A stretch of 64,000 nucleotides of DNA from an uncultured Rikenellaceae bacterium (GCA_944415565.1 CALYBQ010000011.1:30485-94484), one strand, 5' to 3'. Counted from the stretch's first letter, positions 51,283 to 60,608 are shown. Numbers and translations are program-made. Notes: generated by a model from the sequence alone, not told the origin.

Positions 51283-53850
51283 TTAGATGAACAGCGAACT
51301 TATGTTGTATACTATGAAAGCCATCAGCCATGCCACCCCGGTGTTGTAGACGAATGAGAACAAGCCCCATTTCCAGCTTCCGGCTTCGCGTGCGAGCGCC
51401 ACTACGGCGGCTATACACGGGAAGTAGAGCAATACGAATACCAACAGCGAGAGGGCCGAGGCTGCGGTCATTCCCGGCTCGCCCGTTACGGGGTCGGGAG
51501 ATTTGAGCTTCTCGGCGAGGCGGGTCTCCGACGGGTCGTCGCCTTCGGTGTGCAATACGCCGAGCGTGCTTACCACTATCTCTTTGGCCGCCATTCCTGT
51601 TACGAGAGCGACGCTCGTTTTCCAGTCGAATCCCAACGGTTCCATCGCCGGCTCGATGAACAGCCCTATGCGGCCTATGTACGAATTACGCTGCTGCATG
51701 TAGTTCGCAAATACGTCCACGTCTATTTCATCGTCAGTATTGCCTGCTTCGGTTGCGAGAGTCTGCTCCTCGGTTATATTTGTATTGTCGTCGGATGCGG
51801 TGTCTTCCGCTTCGCTCTCAGTGGTAATGAATATGCCAGTCGGTCCGTCGGCGCTTCCTATTTCCGGGGCCGTGTTCATGGCCTGTGTGGTCGTGGTATT
51901 GTGCGTTTCTTGGCCCTTGTATCTTGGGAAGTAGCTCAGGAACCATATCGCTATGGATGCTACGAGTATAATACCTCCCATTTTACGCAGATATTGTGCC
52001 GCTTTTTCCCACATGTGCATCATGGTGGCGCGTGCCGTGGGGACGCGGTAGGGCGGCAACTCCATCACGAAAGGCGTTTCGTCCTTCTTGAATTTGAACT
52101 TCCTGAGCAGTTTAGCGGTTATGATGGCCACGATGATGCCTAACACGTACAGGCTTATCATTACGAAGGTCCGTGTGAAGTCGCCTTTGAAGAACGCCGG
52201 TATGAGCATGGCGTAGACCGGAAGGCGGGCACCGCACGACATGAACGGGTTTATGAGTATCGTTATTATACGACTGCTGTGGCTCTCTATCGAGCGTGTG
52301 GCCATGATGGCCGGCACGTTACATCCGAATCCCATGATGAGCGGGATGAACGATTTGCCGTGCAGTCCCATGCGGTGCATCAGCTTATCCATGATGAAGG
52401 CTGCGCGTGCCATGTAGCCGGAGTCCTCCATGAACGATATGAACAGATAGAGTATCAGGATGTTGGGCAGAAAGACGATGACGCTCCCCACACCGCCGAT
52501 TATTCCGTCCACTATCAGGTCCTTGAGCATCCCCTCGGGCATCGTGTCGCTTATCCAGTCGCCCAGCATCCCGACGCCGTTTTCGATCCATTCCATCGGG
52601 TAGCTGCCGACGACGAATGTCGCCCAGAACATCAGGAACATCAGGAGCAGGAATATCGGGAATCCGAATAGTTTGTTGGTTACGAACGAATCGATGATCT
52701 TGGTCGTTCGCATCTGCTCGCTTTGTCCGGGCACGAACGTCTCGCTGAGTGCACCGGCTATGAACCCGTACTTGTCATTGGTGAGGATGGTCTCCATATC
52801 CTCGCCGGTGATCTTTTCTATCTTTTCGACCTGCCTGTCGCGCTCCTCGGCCCATTGCGGATATTTAGACTCTTTCTTCAACAGCTTTTCGACTTCCGAA
52901 TCCCGTTCCAGAAGTTTGGTGGCAAGGAATCGGGTGGAAAAGTGTTCCTGTATGCTGCCGTCTTCCTTCAGGCATTTTTCGAGGGTCTCGATGCCGTTCT
53001 CGACCTCCTGTCCGTGTACTATGTGTATGTGTTTCGGTTGTATCCTGTTCTCGTACAACTCGATCACAGTGTCAAAAAGTTCCTTGATACCTCTCCCCGA
53101 ACGCGAAACCGTAGGGACGACCGGTATGCCGAGCAGTTCGCCCAACATCTTGTAGTCGAGGGTGGAACCGCTGTGTTCCAATTCGTCGTACATATTCAGT
53201 GCCATAACCGTGGGGCAGTCCATGTCGATGAGGTCAGTGGTGAGGTAGAGGTTCCGTTCGAGGTTGGATGCCGCAACGACGTTTATCACTATGTCGGGTG
53301 TCTGCTCGGTCAGGTGTCCGCGAACGAATTTCTCTTCTGGCGAGTAGGCCGAAAGCGCGTATGTGCCCGGTAGGTCGTATATGACGAACTTATACCCTTT
53401 GTGCATGACGGTTCCGCGTTTTGCGTCCACCGTTACCCCGCTGTAATTGCCTACGTGTTCGTGGCTTCCCGATGCCGCGTTGAAAAACGAGGTCTTGCCG
53501 CTGTTTGGGTTACCTACCAGCGCTATGTTGATTTGCTTCTTGGACCGGTTCACGGCACGTTTTACGTAGTCTTCCGTGGCGTTCTCCTGCCACCCGCCGC
53601 CTTCCCTGACGAGCTGTTCCGCTTCGGCCTCCGTCATTACTTCGATCATGGCGGCTTCGCTTCGGCGCAAAGAGACTTCATAGTCCATGATCTTGTATTT
53701 GACCGGGTCTTTGAGCGGTGCGTTGAGTTCTACGGTCACCGTTTTGCCGTGTACGAATCCCATTTCCATGATGCGCCTACGGAAAGCCCCGTGTCCGAGG
53801 ACCTTCAGAATGACGGCCGAATCGCCGGTTTTGAGTTCGGATAACCTCAT
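51283..53850 (-). CDS. feoB: Ferrous iron transporter, FeoA-FeoB fusion
   Basis: This 855-residue protein imports Fe2+ across the inner membrane. The N-terminal 75 residues are a FeoA SH3-like domain (MRLSELKTGDSAVILKV). The GTPase domain has GNPNSGKT at 113-120, DLPG at 159-162 and NMYD at 219-222. The membrane part runs from about 394 to 855 with Gate motifs such as GCNVPAIMATRSIES and PFMSCGARLPVYAML. An acidic, Thr-rich insertion sits at about 645-715 between two helices. I chose the start at MRLSELK; upstream in-frame codons lie in the promoter region. FeoA-FeoB fusions are known in Bacteroidetes. Confidence 0.95.
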   Translation of the reverse strand: MRLSELKTGDSAVILKVLGHGAFRRRIMEMGFVHGKTVTVELNAPLKDPVKYKIMDYEVSLRRSEAAMIEVMTEAEAEQLVREGGGWQENATEDYVKRAVNRSKKQINIALVGNPNSGKTSFFNAASGSHEHVGNYSGVTVDAKRGTVMHKGYKFVIYDLPGTYALSAYSPEEKFVRGHLTEQTPDIVINVVAASNLERNLYLTTDLIDMDCPTVMALNMYDELEHSGSTLDYKMLGELLGIPVVPTVSRSGRGIKELFDTVIELYENRIQPKHIHIVHGQEVENGIETLEKCLKEDGSIQEHFSTRFLATKLLERDSEVEKLLKKESKYPQWAEERDRQVEKIEKITGEDMETILTNDKYGFIAGALSETFVPGQSEQMRTTKIIDSFVTNKLFGFPIFLLLMFLMFWATFVVGSYPMEWIENGVGMLGDWISDTMPEGMLKDLIVDGIIGGVGSVIVFLPNILILYLFISFMEDSGYMARAAFIMDKLMHRMGLHGKSFIPLIMGFGCNVPAIMATRSIESHSSRIITILINPFMSCGARLPVYAMLIPAFFKGDFTRTFVMISLYVLGIIVAIITAKLLRKFKFKKDETPFVMELPPYRVPTARATMMHMWEKAAQYLRKMGGIILVASIAIWFLSYFPRYKGQETHNTTTTQAMNTAPEIGSADGPTGIFITTESEAEDTASDDNTNITEEQTLATEAGNTDDEIDVDVFANYMQQRNSYIGRIGLFIEPAMEPLGFDWKTSVALVTGMAAKEIVVSTLGVLHTEGDDPSETRLAEKLKSPDPVTGEPGMTAASALSLLVFVLLYFPCIAAVVALAREAGSWKWGLFSFVYNTGVAWLMAFIVYNISSLFI

Positions 53851-53872
53851 ATTTATATGCTTGTTTTGGGTG

Positions 53873-53903
53873 CAAAGGTCGTGATTTTTGGCTGACCGTG
53901 CAA
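53873..53903 (-). promoter_or_regulatory. Possible promoter of the feo operon
   Basis: On the minus strand TTG and GACCTTTG are separated by 20 bases. The -7 box keeps the TTTG part but not the leading TA. No Fur box was recognised. Confidence 0.35.
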
Positions 53904-53967
53904 GTGGCTTTTCGGCGGGATTGGTTATATTTGGACTGTAAAAAGCGATTGCTACCGACAAGTGACG

Positions 53968-54414
53968 ATGAAGCGACTTGAAAATACCGATAAAGTGTTA
54001 CCGTGCGCCGATTATGACCGGATGGTACGGATATGGCTCGATGCTTCCGTAGAGGCCCACGACTTCATTTCACGAGAGTTTTGGGTGGAGAATGCAGAGG
54101 CTATGCGTACTCGTTACCTTCCTGCGGCAGAAAATTACGCCTGTCTGCGAGACGGGGAGATTGTCGGCTTCATATCCCTCATCGGGAACTGTATAGAGGC
54201 GTTGTTCGTCGAGCCTTGGATTCAGGGGACAGGTGTCGGTACGGCACTTCTGAACAAAGCGGTATCGTTGAGGAAAGAGTTGGAGTTATCAGTCTACTCC
54301 GACAATAAGAGTGCGCTTGGCTTCTATATCGCACAAGGTTTCCGTGTGGTCGAAGAGCGTACCGATCCCGTCACCGGTTGTCGTGAAAAGGTTATGCGTA
54401 AAGTAGTCGGATAA
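53968..54414 (+). CDS. GNAT family N-acetyltransferase
   Basis: The 148-residue protein has the GNAT acetyl-CoA loop ALFVEPWIQGTGVGTALLNK and the following block SVYSDNKSALGFYIAQGFRV. The substrate is unknown. The start is the ATG at 53968; a GTG six bases upstream is possible. It is divergent from the feo operon, and a TATATTTG box at 53926-53933 lies 35 bases upstream. Confidence 0.87.
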   Translation: MKRLENTDKVLPCADYDRMVRIWLDASVEAHDFISREFWVENAEAMRTRYLPAAENYACLRDGEIVGFISLIGNCIEALFVEPWIQGTGVGTALLNKAVSLRKELELSVYSDNKSALGFYIAQGFRVVEERTDPVTGCREKVMRKVVG

Positions 54415-54552
54415 TCTTGAGCGTATCGTTTCCCACGTAATCGTATTGTGTCTTCTAAACGGATTATTACAGCACGCTTGTGCGTGTAACAAGTATAGAT
54501 TTTCGCTTTGATATGCGGCCCACCTGACCTTTAAAGCCTGTTTTAGTCGCGT

Positions 54553-55587
54553 TTATTTGAATCCCGGAGCCGTCAGCGAAACCTCTGCGCCATCGGGTGT
54601 TACGAGTGCCGCTCCTGTGCCGCGTGCCGTTATGTGGCCTACAATGTCCACACCGCCTATGTCTTTGATCTTGTCGCGCATTTCAAGCGGTACGGTGAAC
54701 AGCAATTGGTAGTCGTTGCCGCCGTTGAGGGCTGCCACTACCGGATCCGCATGCAACTCCTCGGCCATGGAATATGTCTCCCGGGCTATCGGCAGACGGT
54801 CGAGGTATATGCGTGCCCCGCAGTCTGAGCTTTTGCATATCTGAAGCAGGTCGGATGCCAGCCCGTCGGATATATCTATCATGGCGGAGGGCTTGAAATC
54901 CGCTTTCGCCATTGCCTCGGTTATATCTTTGCGTAGGGTGGGGCGGAGGTAGCGTCCCAACAGGTACTCGTAGCCTGCGAATTTCGGCTGCGGGTCGGGA
55001 TGTCCTTCGAACGCCCGCTTTTCGCGTTCCAACAGGTGCAGTCCCATGTATGCGGAACCGAGGTCGCCTGTGATACATATAAGATCGTTCTGCTTTGCCC
55101 CGCTGCGGTAAGTGATAGATTCTTTGGCGGCCGAGCCGATTACGGTCGCGCTGATGACAAGTCCGGTGACGGACGCCGAAGTATCGCCTCCGACGAGGTC
55201 GATGCCGTACTCTTCGCATGCCGCGCGTATTCCCTCGTATAACTCTTCGAGTTGTTCCACCCCGAACTTCGCCGAGACTCCGACTGATACGGTTATCTGT
55301 GCGGGTATGCCGTTCATGGCTATAATGTCCGAAGAGGCGGCTACTACCGCTTTGTATCCTAAATGTTTAAGGGGAAAATACACGAGGTCGAAATCTATCC
55401 CTTCGAGAAACAGGTCGGTGGTGACGAGCGTGGCTCGGTCTGCCGTAGTGCCTATGACTGCGGCATCGTCGCCGACGGCCGTCAGGGTGCTTGCGTTCGT
55501 CTTGCCGAATTTCCCCGTGAGCCTGTCTATCAGGCCGAATTCACCAAGTTCCGCGATTTCAGTGCGTGTTTTACCCTTTTTTGCCAT
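54553..55587 (-). CDS. thiL: Thiamine-monophosphate kinase
   Basis: ThiL phosphorylates thiamine monophosphate to the active diphosphate. The 344-residue protein has the family start ELGEFGLIDRL, the ATP/Mg site GDDAAVI, GGDTSAS, and the C-terminal substrate loop DISDGLASDLLQICKSS and NGGNDYQLLFTV. The ATG at 55587 begins MAKKGKTRTE; a GTG further upstream would add a short Lys-rich extension. No other thi gene is adjacent. It is divergent from adk, and their promoters overlap. Confidence 0.95.
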   Translation of the reverse strand: MAKKGKTRTEIAELGEFGLIDRLTGKFGKTNASTLTAVGDDAAVIGTTADRATLVTTDLFLEGIDFDLVYFPLKHLGYKAVVAASSDIIAMNGIPAQITVSVGVSAKFGVEQLEELYEGIRAACEEYGIDLVGGDTSASVTGLVISATVIGSAAKESITYRSGAKQNDLICITGDLGSAYMGLHLLEREKRAFEGHPDPQPKFAGYEYLLGRYLRPTLRKDITEAMAKADFKPSAMIDISDGLASDLLQICKSSDCGARIYLDRLPIARETYSMAEELHADPVVAALNGGNDYQLLFTVPLEMRDKIKDIGGVDIVGHITARGTGAALVTPDGAEVSLTAPGFK

Positions 55588-55617
55588 TTTTTTTGTTATT
55601 TTTTTCACATTTCATTA

Positions 55618-55647
55618 CAAAGGTAGCCTATCTTTTTGTTCGGCAAA
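55618..55647 (-). promoter_or_regulatory. Promoter of thiL
   Basis: On the minus strand TTTG (complement of 55644-55647) and TACCTTTG (complement of 55618-55625) are separated by 18 bases. It overlaps the adk promoter on the other strand. Confidence 0.6.
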
Positions 55648-55665
55648 ATATAAATCTTACTTTTG
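55635..55665 (+). promoter_or_regulatory. Promoter of adk
   Basis: TTTG (55635-55638) and TACTTTTG (55658-55665) are separated by exactly 19 bases, a full match to the Bacteroidetes consensus, 24 bases before the chosen start. Confidence 0.75.
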
Positions 55666-55688
55666 CACGCTTAAAAATGCATTTTTTC

Positions 55689-56288
55689 ATGGCAAAAGAT
55701 TGTGTAAATATTATCCTTTTTGGCGCGCCGGGTGCGGGCAAGGGTACGCAGGCTGAGAAGTTGAAAATGAAGTACGGCTTGAGCCATATCTCGACAGGAG
55801 AGGTTATCCGTCAGGAGATAGCCGCTGGCTCGGAGCTCGGTAAAAGTATGGAAGGTTACATCTCGAGGGGTGAGCTTGCCCCGGATGAACTGGTGGTTAA
55901 CATGGTGGCCGATTATGTCGAACGCCACAGGGACACTGTCGGCAATATCTTCGACGGATTCCCGCGTACTACGGTTCAGGCCGAGGAGTTCGAAAAGATA
56001 ATGAACAAGAACGGAATGGCGGTAGACATGATGATCTGCCTCGATGCACCGGAAGAGGAACTCGTGAAGAGGCTGTTGCTCCGCGGACTCGAAAGCGGAC
56101 GTGCCGATGACAGTTGCGAAGACGTTATACGCAACCGTTTGAAAGTTTACCATCAGATGACCGAGGTAGTAGCCGACTATTACAAAAAGACCGACAGGGT
56201 TTGCGTCATAGACGGAGCCGGTTCGATAGACGAGGTATTCGGCCGTCTGTGCGATGCCGTTGACAGCATCAGGAACTCGAAGAAATAG
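55689..56288 (+). CDS. adk: Adenylate kinase
   Basis: Adk interconverts AMP, ADP and ATP. The 199-residue protein has the P-loop GAPGAGKGT (12-20), the AMP block ISTGEVIRQEI, DGFPRTTVQAEEFE and the short lid region RGLESGRADDSCEDVIRNRL. The short lid, without the zinc Cys motif, is usual in Bacteroidetes enzymes. I chose the ATG at 55689, which is 24 bases after a perfect promoter; longer in-frame starts lie in the promoter. A strong terminator follows. Confidence 0.95.
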   Translation: MAKDCVNIILFGAPGAGKGTQAEKLKMKYGLSHISTGEVIRQEIAAGSELGKSMEGYISRGELAPDELVVNMVADYVERHRDTVGNIFDGFPRTTVQAEEFEKIMNKNGMAVDMMICLDAPEEELVKRLLLRGLESGRADDSCEDVIRNRLKVYHQMTEVVADYYKKTDRVCVIDGAGSIDEVFGRLCDAVDSIRNSKK

Positions 56289-56338
56289 AGGGAACATTTC
56301 CGGATTCGATAAGGAGAGTCCCGGATTGGATATTTGCG

Positions 56339-56377
56339 ACTGAGGTTCGAAACATAGTTTCGAACCTCAGTTTTTTA
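56339..56377 (+). terminator. Rho-independent terminator of adk
   Basis: A perfect 15-bp stem (56339-56353 with 56357-56371), a 3-base loop and a run of T's form a canonical terminator about 50 bases past the stop. Confidence 0.92.
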
Positions 56378-56459
56378 GTTAAAAATCCTCTAATACTATA
56401 GTTGTTGACTTTTTGTGGGATTTTATGTTACTTATAGGACTAACCAACCTTTTTGTCTT

Positions 56460-57110
56460 ATGAAGAAAAATCTACTTGCAATTTTACTATTACTGTTTGT
56501 GGCCTATCCTGTTGCAGCACAGAGGTATGTCGAGTTGGGACAGGGACAGCCTGACGGAAAAAGTGATGCCGGTATCAGGGTAGAGGTGCTTGGCGGGTTC
56601 GGTATACTTTCCGGGAAGAAGCTCGCTGGAGATAATCTTAACCGTTTTGCGTTGCATTGTGCGACTTCGGTGTCCGGAGTGTTCAACAATAACCGGCATG
56701 CACTCGGCTTATTGGTTTTGTATCGTTACAACAAATTGTATAACGAACCTTCCATCAAGACCGACTGGCATACGGTTTTCCTCGGTCCTCAGTATACGTG
56801 GGTGAGCAAACCAGATGCGAATTCTTCGTTTATCGCTGATTTTGGGCTTGGGGGAATATTCCTGAAAGAGCGTGATGTTTTGTACGAATATTTCGGATAT
56901 ACGGGGAGCCCTTATACAGGGAACTATGATTTTTCAGAAAATGGCTTCGGGACTAATATCGGATTCGGAGGACGATTTGCTTTGGGTGTTAATTGTTACG
57001 GAATAGTGAAATTATCCGTGTTGGCGAGTAGTTTGAAGCAGGACAATTCCGATTTAACGATAAATGTTTCCTCGGTCAACCTGTCGTTCGGATTTTCGTT
57101 CGGAAAGTAG
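56460..57110 (+). CDS. Predicted outer-membrane protein
   Basis: The 216-residue product has a signal peptide (MKKNLLAILLLLFVAYPVAA) and a beta-rich, Gly- and aromatic-rich body: IRVEVLGGFGILSGKK, HTVFLGPQYTWVSKPD, FIADFGLGGIFLKERD and the terminal VNLSFGFSFGK. It resembles a small outer-membrane barrel and no specific family is recognised. It stands between the adk terminator and glyA. The ATG at 56460 begins the signal peptide. Confidence 0.75.
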   Translation: MKKNLLAILLLLFVAYPVAAQRYVELGQGQPDGKSDAGIRVEVLGGFGILSGKKLAGDNLNRFALHCATSVSGVFNNNRHALGLLVLYRYNKLYNEPSIKTDWHTVFLGPQYTWVSKPDANSSFIADFGLGGIFLKERDVLYEYFGYTGSPYTGNYDFSENGFGTNIGFGGRFALGVNCYGIVKLSVLASSLKQDNSDLTINVSSVNLSFGFSFGK

Positions 57111-57215
57111 CGGTATGTTGTATGAATGAGCCCATACATTCACAGGCTGGCGCGCTTTTTCATACGTTTAAGCATTTATTAATATAAAGCGCTAAGTTTT
57201 AATTTTGCTTTTTCG

Positions 57216-57223
57216 TACATTTG
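57216..57223 (+). promoter_or_regulatory. -7 box for glyA
   Basis: TACATTTG fits TAnnTTTG and lies 42 bases before the glyA start. A -33 element at 19 bases is not seen. Confidence 0.5.
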
Positions 57224-57265
57224 CGTCTAAATTAGACACAAACCAAAATAAACCGTATAGATATT

Positions 57266-58546
57266 ATGAACAGGGATACGAAGATCTTCGATCTGATCGA
57301 ACAGGAAAAGCAAAGGCAATCTCACGGAATAGAACTGATTGCGTCCGAAAACTTTGTGAGCGACCAGGTGATGCAGGCCATGGGTTCTGTACTGACCAAC
57401 AAATATGCCGAGGGTTATCCCGGAGCACGCTACTATGGCGGTTGCGAAGTCGTTGACCAAGTGGAACAGCTCGCTATCGACAGGCTTTGCAAGATCTTCG
57501 GCGCAGAATTCGCCAACGTACAGCCGCATTCGGGTGCACAGGCCAACATGGCGGTATTCCTCTCTGTCATGCAGCCGGGCGACACTTTCATGGGACTCGA
57601 CCTTGCACACGGAGGCCACCTTTCGCACGGTTCGCCAGTGAACACTTCGGGTATCCTTTATAAAGCGGTAGGGTATCAGGTCGATGAAAAAACCGGTACC
57701 GTGGATTACGATGCGATGGAAAAACTCGCACTCGAGCACAAACCGAAACTGATCGTAGGCGGTGCTTCGGCATATAGCCGTGAGTGGAACTACAAACGTA
57801 TGCGTGAGATAGCCGACAAGGTAGGTGCTATTCTCCTCATCGACATGGCTCACACTGCCGGCCTTATCGCTGCCGGCCTTCTCGACAACCCGGTGAAGTA
57901 CGCTCATATCGTGACCTCGACTACGCACAAGACGCTTCGCGGACCGCGCGGCGGCGTTATCCTCGTAGGCAAGGACTTCGAAAACTGGTGGGGTGTCAAG
58001 ACTCCTAAGGGCGAGACCAAGAAGATGTCTGCGATCATCAATTCGTCGGTATTTCCCGGTATTCAGGGCGGTCCGCTCGAACACGTTATCGCTGCAAAGG
58101 CGGTATCGTTCGGCGAAGCTCTCGAACCTTCGTACAAGGAGTACCAGAAGCAGGTGGTGAAGAATGCCAGCGTTATGGCTGCCGAGTTCGTAAAACGCGG
58201 TTACAACGTGGTTTCGGGTGGTACTGATAATCACCTTATGTTGATTGACCTCCGTTCTAAGTTCCCGGAACTTACCGGTAAGAAAGCAGAACTTGCTCTC
58301 GGCGAGGCTGATATTACGACCAACAAGAACATGGTTCCGTTCGACAGCCGTTCTCCGTTCCAAACGTCGGGTATCCGTATCGGTACGCCGGCCATTACGA
58401 CACGCGGCCTCAAAGAAGACCAGATGGAAGTTATCGTGGATATGATTGACCGAGTACTGTCGGCTCCGGAGGATAAGGAGGTTGCAGCACAGGTTCGCAA
58501 AGAGGTTAACGAGTTGATGGCTAACTACCCGCTCTTCGCCTGGTAA
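57266..58546 (+). CDS. glyA: Serine hydroxymethyltransferase
   Basis: GlyA converts serine and tetrahydrofolate to glycine and methylene-tetrahydrofolate, the one-carbon source for MetF. The 426-residue PLP enzyme has the N-terminal [12 protein letters not shown], the block [17 protein letters not shown], the PLP lysine Lys222 in [14 protein letters not shown] and the later [16 protein letters not shown]. Length is normal. Codon use is biased to C-ending codons, as expected of a highly expressed gene. It has its own -7 box and terminator. Confidence 0.97.
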   Translation: MNRDTKIFDLIEQEKQRQSHGIELIASENFVSDQVMQAMGSVLTNKYAEGYPGARYYGGCEVVDQVEQLAIDRLCKIFGAEFANVQPHSGAQANMAVFLSVMQPGDTFMGLDLAHGGHLSHGSPVNTSGILYKAVGYQVDEKTGTVDYDAMEKLALEHKPKLIVGGASAYSREWNYKRMREIADKVGAILLIDMAHTAGLIAAGLLDNPVKYAHIVTSTTHKTLRGPRGGVILVGKDFENWWGVKTPKGETKKMSAIINSSVFPGIQGGPLEHVIAAKAVSFGEALEPSYKEYQKQVVKNASVMAAEFVKRGYNVVSGGTDNHLMLIDLRSKFPELTGKKAELALGEADITTNKNMVPFDSRSPFQTSGIRIGTPAITTRGLKEDQMEVIVDMIDRVLSAPEDKEVAAQVRKEVNELMANYPLFAW

Positions 58547-58568
58547 TAGTTCTCTAATAGAGTTTGCG

Positions 58569-58605
58569 AACGGCCGGATTAATTAATAATCCGGCCGTTT
58601 TTATT
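58569..58605 (+). terminator. Rho-independent terminator of glyA
   Basis: A 12-bp stem (58569-58580 with 58588-58599) with a 7-base loop is followed by T-rich sequence. Confidence 0.9.
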
Positions 58606-58650
58606 ATTTTAATGCTGCTAACATATCTATTAACCAAACTTTTATCGACT

Positions 58651-59208
58651 ATGAAGAAAGTTTTACTTTTTTGTGCAGCATTATGTTTTGGCGTGACCTC
58701 CCTCGTCGCGCAGGATAAGTTTTTCGAAGGGAATATCGGATTGACTTACAACGACGCCAGCGAGAATGTCGTGTTCAGCGTAAATCCCAATTTCGGTTTT
58801 ATGGTAAATGATAAGTGGGCTATGGGGGTTGGAGTATATGGAGGGTATATGGATGGTTATCTGAACGCCTATTATTCTGAAGAAAAATTGGAGGTAACGG
58901 AATTTGGCGGCGTATTGTTTGCCCAGAACTTTACGAAAATAAGCGATAGATTTTACTATACGCCCCGAATCTATTTCCAGTTTGGCGGTGGGAATATAGA
59001 ATCTGGAAGTATATCATTTTACGGTTTGTCATTCGGAGCGTCCATAGCCAATTTCGAATTTAGGGCTGCACCTAAAATTGGTGTTACACTCGACCTCGGT
59101 GGACTGGCATTTAACTATTCTAAGGTCAAGGATGCAGATGAGGGTACTTTTGATTTGAAATTGGATGCCTTCCAAACAAGCAATATCGGTATGCGGTTCT
59201 ATTTCTAA
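58651..59208 (+). CDS. Predicted outer-membrane beta-barrel protein
   Basis: The 185-residue product has a signal peptide (MKKVLLFCAALCFGVTSLVA) and then beta strands typical of small barrels: KFFEGNIGLTYNDAS, VVFSVNPNFGFMVNDKWAMG, YTPRIYFQFGGG and the terminal NIGMRFYF. It belongs to the general group of Bacteroidetes outer-membrane barrel proteins. The ATG lies 45 bases after the glyA terminator. Function is unknown. Confidence 0.82.
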   Translation: MKKVLLFCAALCFGVTSLVAQDKFFEGNIGLTYNDASENVVFSVNPNFGFMVNDKWAMGVGVYGGYMDGYLNAYYSEEKLEVTEFGGVLFAQNFTKISDRFYYTPRIYFQFGGGNIESGSISFYGLSFGASIANFEFRAAPKIGVTLDLGGLAFNYSKVKDADEGTFDLKLDAFQTSNIGMRFYF

Positions 59209-59244
59209 CCTTTGTAGCTGGCCCCCCCCTCTTATGTGGGATAT

Positions 59245-59283
59245 AATCAAAAAGGACGGCTCAGCGAGTCGTCCTTTTTGATT
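59245..59283. terminator. Bidirectional terminator between the barrel gene and rplI
   Basis: A 14-bp stem (59245-59258 with 59270-59283) carries A- and T-runs at its base and lies between convergent genes. A run of eight C's (59223-59230) precedes it. Confidence 0.85.
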
Positions 59284-59304
59284 GAATCGGATGAACCGAT
59301 TGTT

Positions 59305-59742
59305 TTATTCAGCTACTACCGAGAATTTAACGGTAGCTGTAATGCCTTTGTAAAGTTTAGCAACAGCCTCGTACTCGCCGACGGTTTTCACTGAGTCAAC
59401 CGAGATGTTCTTGCGGTCAACGGCGATTCCTTTGCCTGCGAGAGCTTCTGCGATATTGGCTGCGGTAACCGAACCGAATATCTTGCCGTCTTCGGCTTTC
59501 ATGCTGATAACTACCGGGTTCTCTGCGATCTTAGCTGCGAGAGCCTCTGCATCGGCAACGAGTTTAGCCTCTTTGTGTGCACGCTGTTTGATGTTCTCTG
59601 CGAGAACCTTGCGGGCACTTTCAGTAGCTGCTTTAGCGTATCCCTGTGGGATGAGGAAATTATTTGCATATCCCGGTTTTACGTTGACGATCTGGTCAGC
59701 GTATCCGATGTTTTCTACGTCTTTGATAAGTATCACTTCCAT
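59305..59742 (-). CDS. rplI: 50S ribosomal protein L9
   Basis: The 145-residue protein has the L9 signature MEVILIKDVENIGYADQIV and VKPGYANNFLIPQGYA, followed by the long connecting helix (about 42-75) and the C-terminal domain (KIFGSVTAANIAEAL). It is the last gene of the rpsF-rpsR-rplI operon, starting 13 bases behind rpsR. Confidence 0.97.
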   Translation of the reverse strand: MEVILIKDVENIGYADQIVNVKPGYANNFLIPQGYAKAATESARKVLAENIKQRAHKEAKLVADAEALAAKIAENPVVISMKAEDGKIFGSVTAANIAEALAGKGIAVDRKNISVDSVKTVGEYEAVAKLYKGITATVKFSVVAE

Positions 59743-59755
59743 CGTCTGTCCCTCC

Positions 59756-60022
59756 TTATTTCATCAAATCGGTTACGAACGGCAGAAGAGCGAGGTGGCG
59801 TGCACGTTTAACGGCCTGAGCCACTTTCTTCTGGAATTTCTGCGAAGTACCTGTAAGGCGGCGGGGAAGAATCTTACCCTGTTCGTTCAGGAACTTTTTC
59901 AGGAATTCTGGGTCCTTGTAATCCACATACTTGATACCGGCCTTCTGGAAACGGCAGTATTTTTTCTTCTTAACCTCTACCTGAACCGGGTTGAGGTACC
60001 TTATTTCTGATTGCTGTGCCAT
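59756..60022 (-). CDS. rpsR: 30S ribosomal protein S18
   Basis: The 88-residue protein has the S18 blocks [20 protein letters not shown] and RITG-type [20 protein letters not shown], ending in the basic [12 protein letters not shown]. It contains one Cys rather than a zinc set. It sits between rpsF, four bases upstream, and rplI in the usual order. Confidence 0.97.
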   Translation of the reverse strand: MAQQSEIRYLNPVQVEVKKKKYCRFQKAGIKYVDYKDPEFLKKFLNEQGKILPRRLTGTSQKFQKKVAQAVKRARHLALLPFVTDLMK

Positions 60023-60026
60023 AGTC

Positions 60027-60398
60027 CTATTCCTCCTCTTTTACGGTTTCGTTCACCGGTTCGGTTTTGCCTGCGAGTTTCCTGCGGCGTTTTTCCGAGT
60101 ATTCGACAGCGTATTTGTCCTGTTTGAAAGTCAGGAAGCGGATAACGCGTTCGTCGCGGCGGAACTGGGTTTCGAGAGTTTCTACAATGTCGCCTTCGCC
60201 TGTGAATTCGATGAAGTAGTAGAATCCGGTGGTCTTTTTCTGAATAGGATACGCGAGCTTTTTGAGGCCCCAGTCTTCCTTATTGACGATCTGACCGCCG
60301 TTTTCGGTGATGACACCTTGGAATTTGCCGAAAACCTCCTGGGCCTGCTGGTCTGAGAGAACCGGAGTGGCAATGAAAACGGTTTCGTAATTGTTCAT
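60027..60398 (-). CDS. rpsF: 30S ribosomal protein S6
   Basis: The 123-residue protein begins [19 protein letters not shown], the usual S6 start, and has [20 protein letters not shown] in the core. The C-terminal 30 residues are an acid/basic mixed tail ending in Glu residues (NETVKEEE). I chose this ATG because upstream in-frame codons lie close to the promoter. It leads the rpsF-rpsR-rplI operon. Confidence 0.97.
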   Translation of the reverse strand: MNNYETVFIATPVLSDQQAQEVFGKFQGVITENGGQIVNKEDWGLKKLAYPIQKKTTGFYYFIEFTGEGDIVETLETQFRRDERVIRFLTFKQDKYAVEYSEKRRRKLAGKTEPVNETVKEEE

Positions 60399-60435
60399 AA
60401 AAAAGTTTGTTTGTTGTTTATGCAAAATGCGACTG

Positions 60436-60466
60436 CAAAAATAACCAATTTATTGCCAATTACAAA
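60436..60466 (-). promoter_or_regulatory. Promoter of rpsF-rpsR-rplI
   Basis: On the minus strand TTTG (complement of 60463-60466) and TATTTTTG (complement of 60436-60443) are separated by exactly 19 bases, a full consensus match, about 37 bases before the rpsF start. Confidence 0.78.
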
Positions 60467-60576
60467 CACTTGATTGATTTTTAGTCGTTTTGATGTGTAG
60501 TAATGCAAATTGTAATCGTAGAAAATAGGGAACCTTGCTCGCGCGATATATGTCAGAGTAACGCGATACGGAAATA

Positions 60577-60608
60577 TTGGTTATTTAGCTGAGAAATAAT
60601 TATATTTG
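60577..60608 (+). promoter_or_regulatory. Promoter of the beta-propeller lipoprotein gene
   Basis: TTG (60577-60579) and TATATTTG (60601-60608) are separated by 21 bases. The box lies 57 bases before the start codon. Confidence 0.55.

Noticed and set aside
59223..59230. A run of eight C's that could be a phase-variable tract.
   Set aside because: It lies outside any gene or promoter, between the barrel-gene stop and a terminator, so slippage would have no obvious effect.
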